Shown: positions 11,812 through 12,275 of the stretch, piece by piece
Position numbering within the stretch: position 1 is the first letter of the stretch
How the letters are laid out: every line of letters starts with the position of its first letter
Assembly: GCA_947628725.1 (NCBI GenBank)
Contig: CANRAQ010000032.1
Span: 1-12,275 of the forward strand
DNA from: an uncultured Bacilli bacterium
GTDB lineage: Bacteria; Bacillota_I; Bacilli_A; RF39; UBA660
Length of the DNA: 12,275 bases
Direction of reading: 5' to 3'
Position numbers and translations under genes: made by a program
The notes under the pieces: model-generated
Seen by the model: the letters and a program-made list of their open reading frames with translations, nothing else
Databases searched by the model: none
Told to the model about the DNA's origin: nothing

Positions 11812-12275
11812 ATGAAAAATAAAGGTTTTACATTAATAGAGTTATTAGCAGTAATAGTAATACTTGCAATAATAGCCCTAATAGCAGTACCAATAATAAT
11901 AAATATAATAAATGGTACAAAAGAAAAATCAAAAGAAATAAGTAAGGACTTATACTTAAAAGCAGTAGAACAAGCAATACTAAAGAAAAATCTAAAAGAA
12001 GAATTTAATCCTAGTACTTGTACAGTACAAAAAGATGGTAACCTAGATTGTAATGGAACACCATTAGTAGTAGAAGTAGAAGGAGAAAAACCATGTAGTG
12101 GAACAATAACAATAACAAAAGGATTAGTAACAGGAGAAAATATAGGATATTGTGATGGAACACAAACTACATCAAATCCAACCGCACAAGAAAAACTAGA
12201 AAGTTTACTAGATGAAGATAATACAGATGAAATATTTGAAGATGGAAATGGTAATATAAGATATAGAGGAAAAAC
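11812..12275 (+). CDS. Type IV prepilin-like protein (5' part, runs off the window)
   Basis: 154 codons are visible with no stop before the window edge. MKNKG then FTLIELLAVIVILAI is a class III prepilin signal: prepilin peptidase would cut after G5, F6 would be methylated, and E10 is the conserved assembly glutamate. A 25-residue hydrophobic helix continues into an amphipathic one (KEKSKEISKDLYLKAVEQAI). The head region has cysteines at 70, 80, 95 and 114, possibly two disulfides, and a strand-rich ITITKGLVTGENIGY. An acidic stretch (LLDEDNTDEIFEDGNG) then leads into NIRYRGK at the very end. From memory, NIRY(V/R)GxNPxNY begins a domain common in prepilin-headed surface proteins of uncultured gut Bacilli. 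If so, the protein is a large adhesin-like pseudopilin, not a major pilin. ATG 11812 is 9 bases after AAGGAG. Codons are strongly biased to ATA, GTA, ACA and GGA. Confidence 0.85.
   Translation, partial: MKNKGFTLIELLAVIVILAIIALIAVPIIINIINGTKEKSKEISKDLYLKAVEQAILKKNLKEEFNPSTCTVQKDGNLDCNGTPLVVEVEGEKPCSGTITITKGLVTGENIGYCDGTQTTSNPTAQEKLESLLDEDNTDEIFEDGNGNIRYRGK

Overview
The window is a very AT-rich (about one quarter G+C by eye), tightly packed bacterial segment. Every convincing gene lies on the + strand. The organism is most likely a low-GC Firmicute that forms endospores or descends from one. The window carries cwlD (spore-cortex amidase) and a dacB-spmA-spmB cluster followed by an RluB-type pseudouridine synthase, an order also known from Bacillus subtilis. 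Tryptophan is encoded by TGG throughout and TGA is used as a stop, so the genetic code is standard bacterial code 11, not the Mycoplasma code. The prepilin-like gene at the right edge resembles proteins from uncultured gut Bacilli (RF39/RFN20-type lineages). That placement comes from memory and is weak.

Region 1 (53-3964), envelope and transport: a PMCA-type Ca2+ P-type ATPase, then a secreted protein built from 33-residue tandem units (3 x 11), then a lipoprotein whose ribosome-binding site sits in a hairpin. A strong intrinsic terminator ends this block.

Region 2 (3994-6761), accessory or defence-like: an Abi_2 (AbiD/AbiF) family protein with an intact HEPN RNase motif, an unrecognised single-pass membrane protein behind the best promoter in the window, and a two-gene operon. 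The operon is a Panacea-type (DUF4065/SocA-like) antitoxin overlapping a small PemK/MazF-like protein, read here as a toxin-antitoxin module. A 28-bp perfect direct repeat, itself an intrinsic terminator, stands on both sides of this operon. Its isoleucine and leucine codon choice differs from the housekeeping genes. This is the part most likely to hold something undescribed.

Region 3 (6802-11394), spore cortex and core functions: cwlD, an unknown membrane-anchored protein, then dacB-spmA-spmB with overlapping ends. spmB appears to start at a rare ATT codon behind a perfect Shine-Dalgarno. cwlD and dacB share the same -10-like sequence CATATAAT at nearly the same distance from their starts, suggesting a common (possibly sigma-E-like) promoter. 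rluB has its own good sigma-A-type promoter.

Region 4 (11397-12275): a small membrane-anchored zinc-ribbon protein, a long intrinsic terminator, and the 5' part of a type IV prepilin-like protein that runs off the window. There is no gene-free stretch longer than about 300 bases. The longest gaps (7486-7616, 6717-6825, 5691-5794) hold terminators and promoters. I found no tRNA, rRNA, CRISPR array or insertion sequence.
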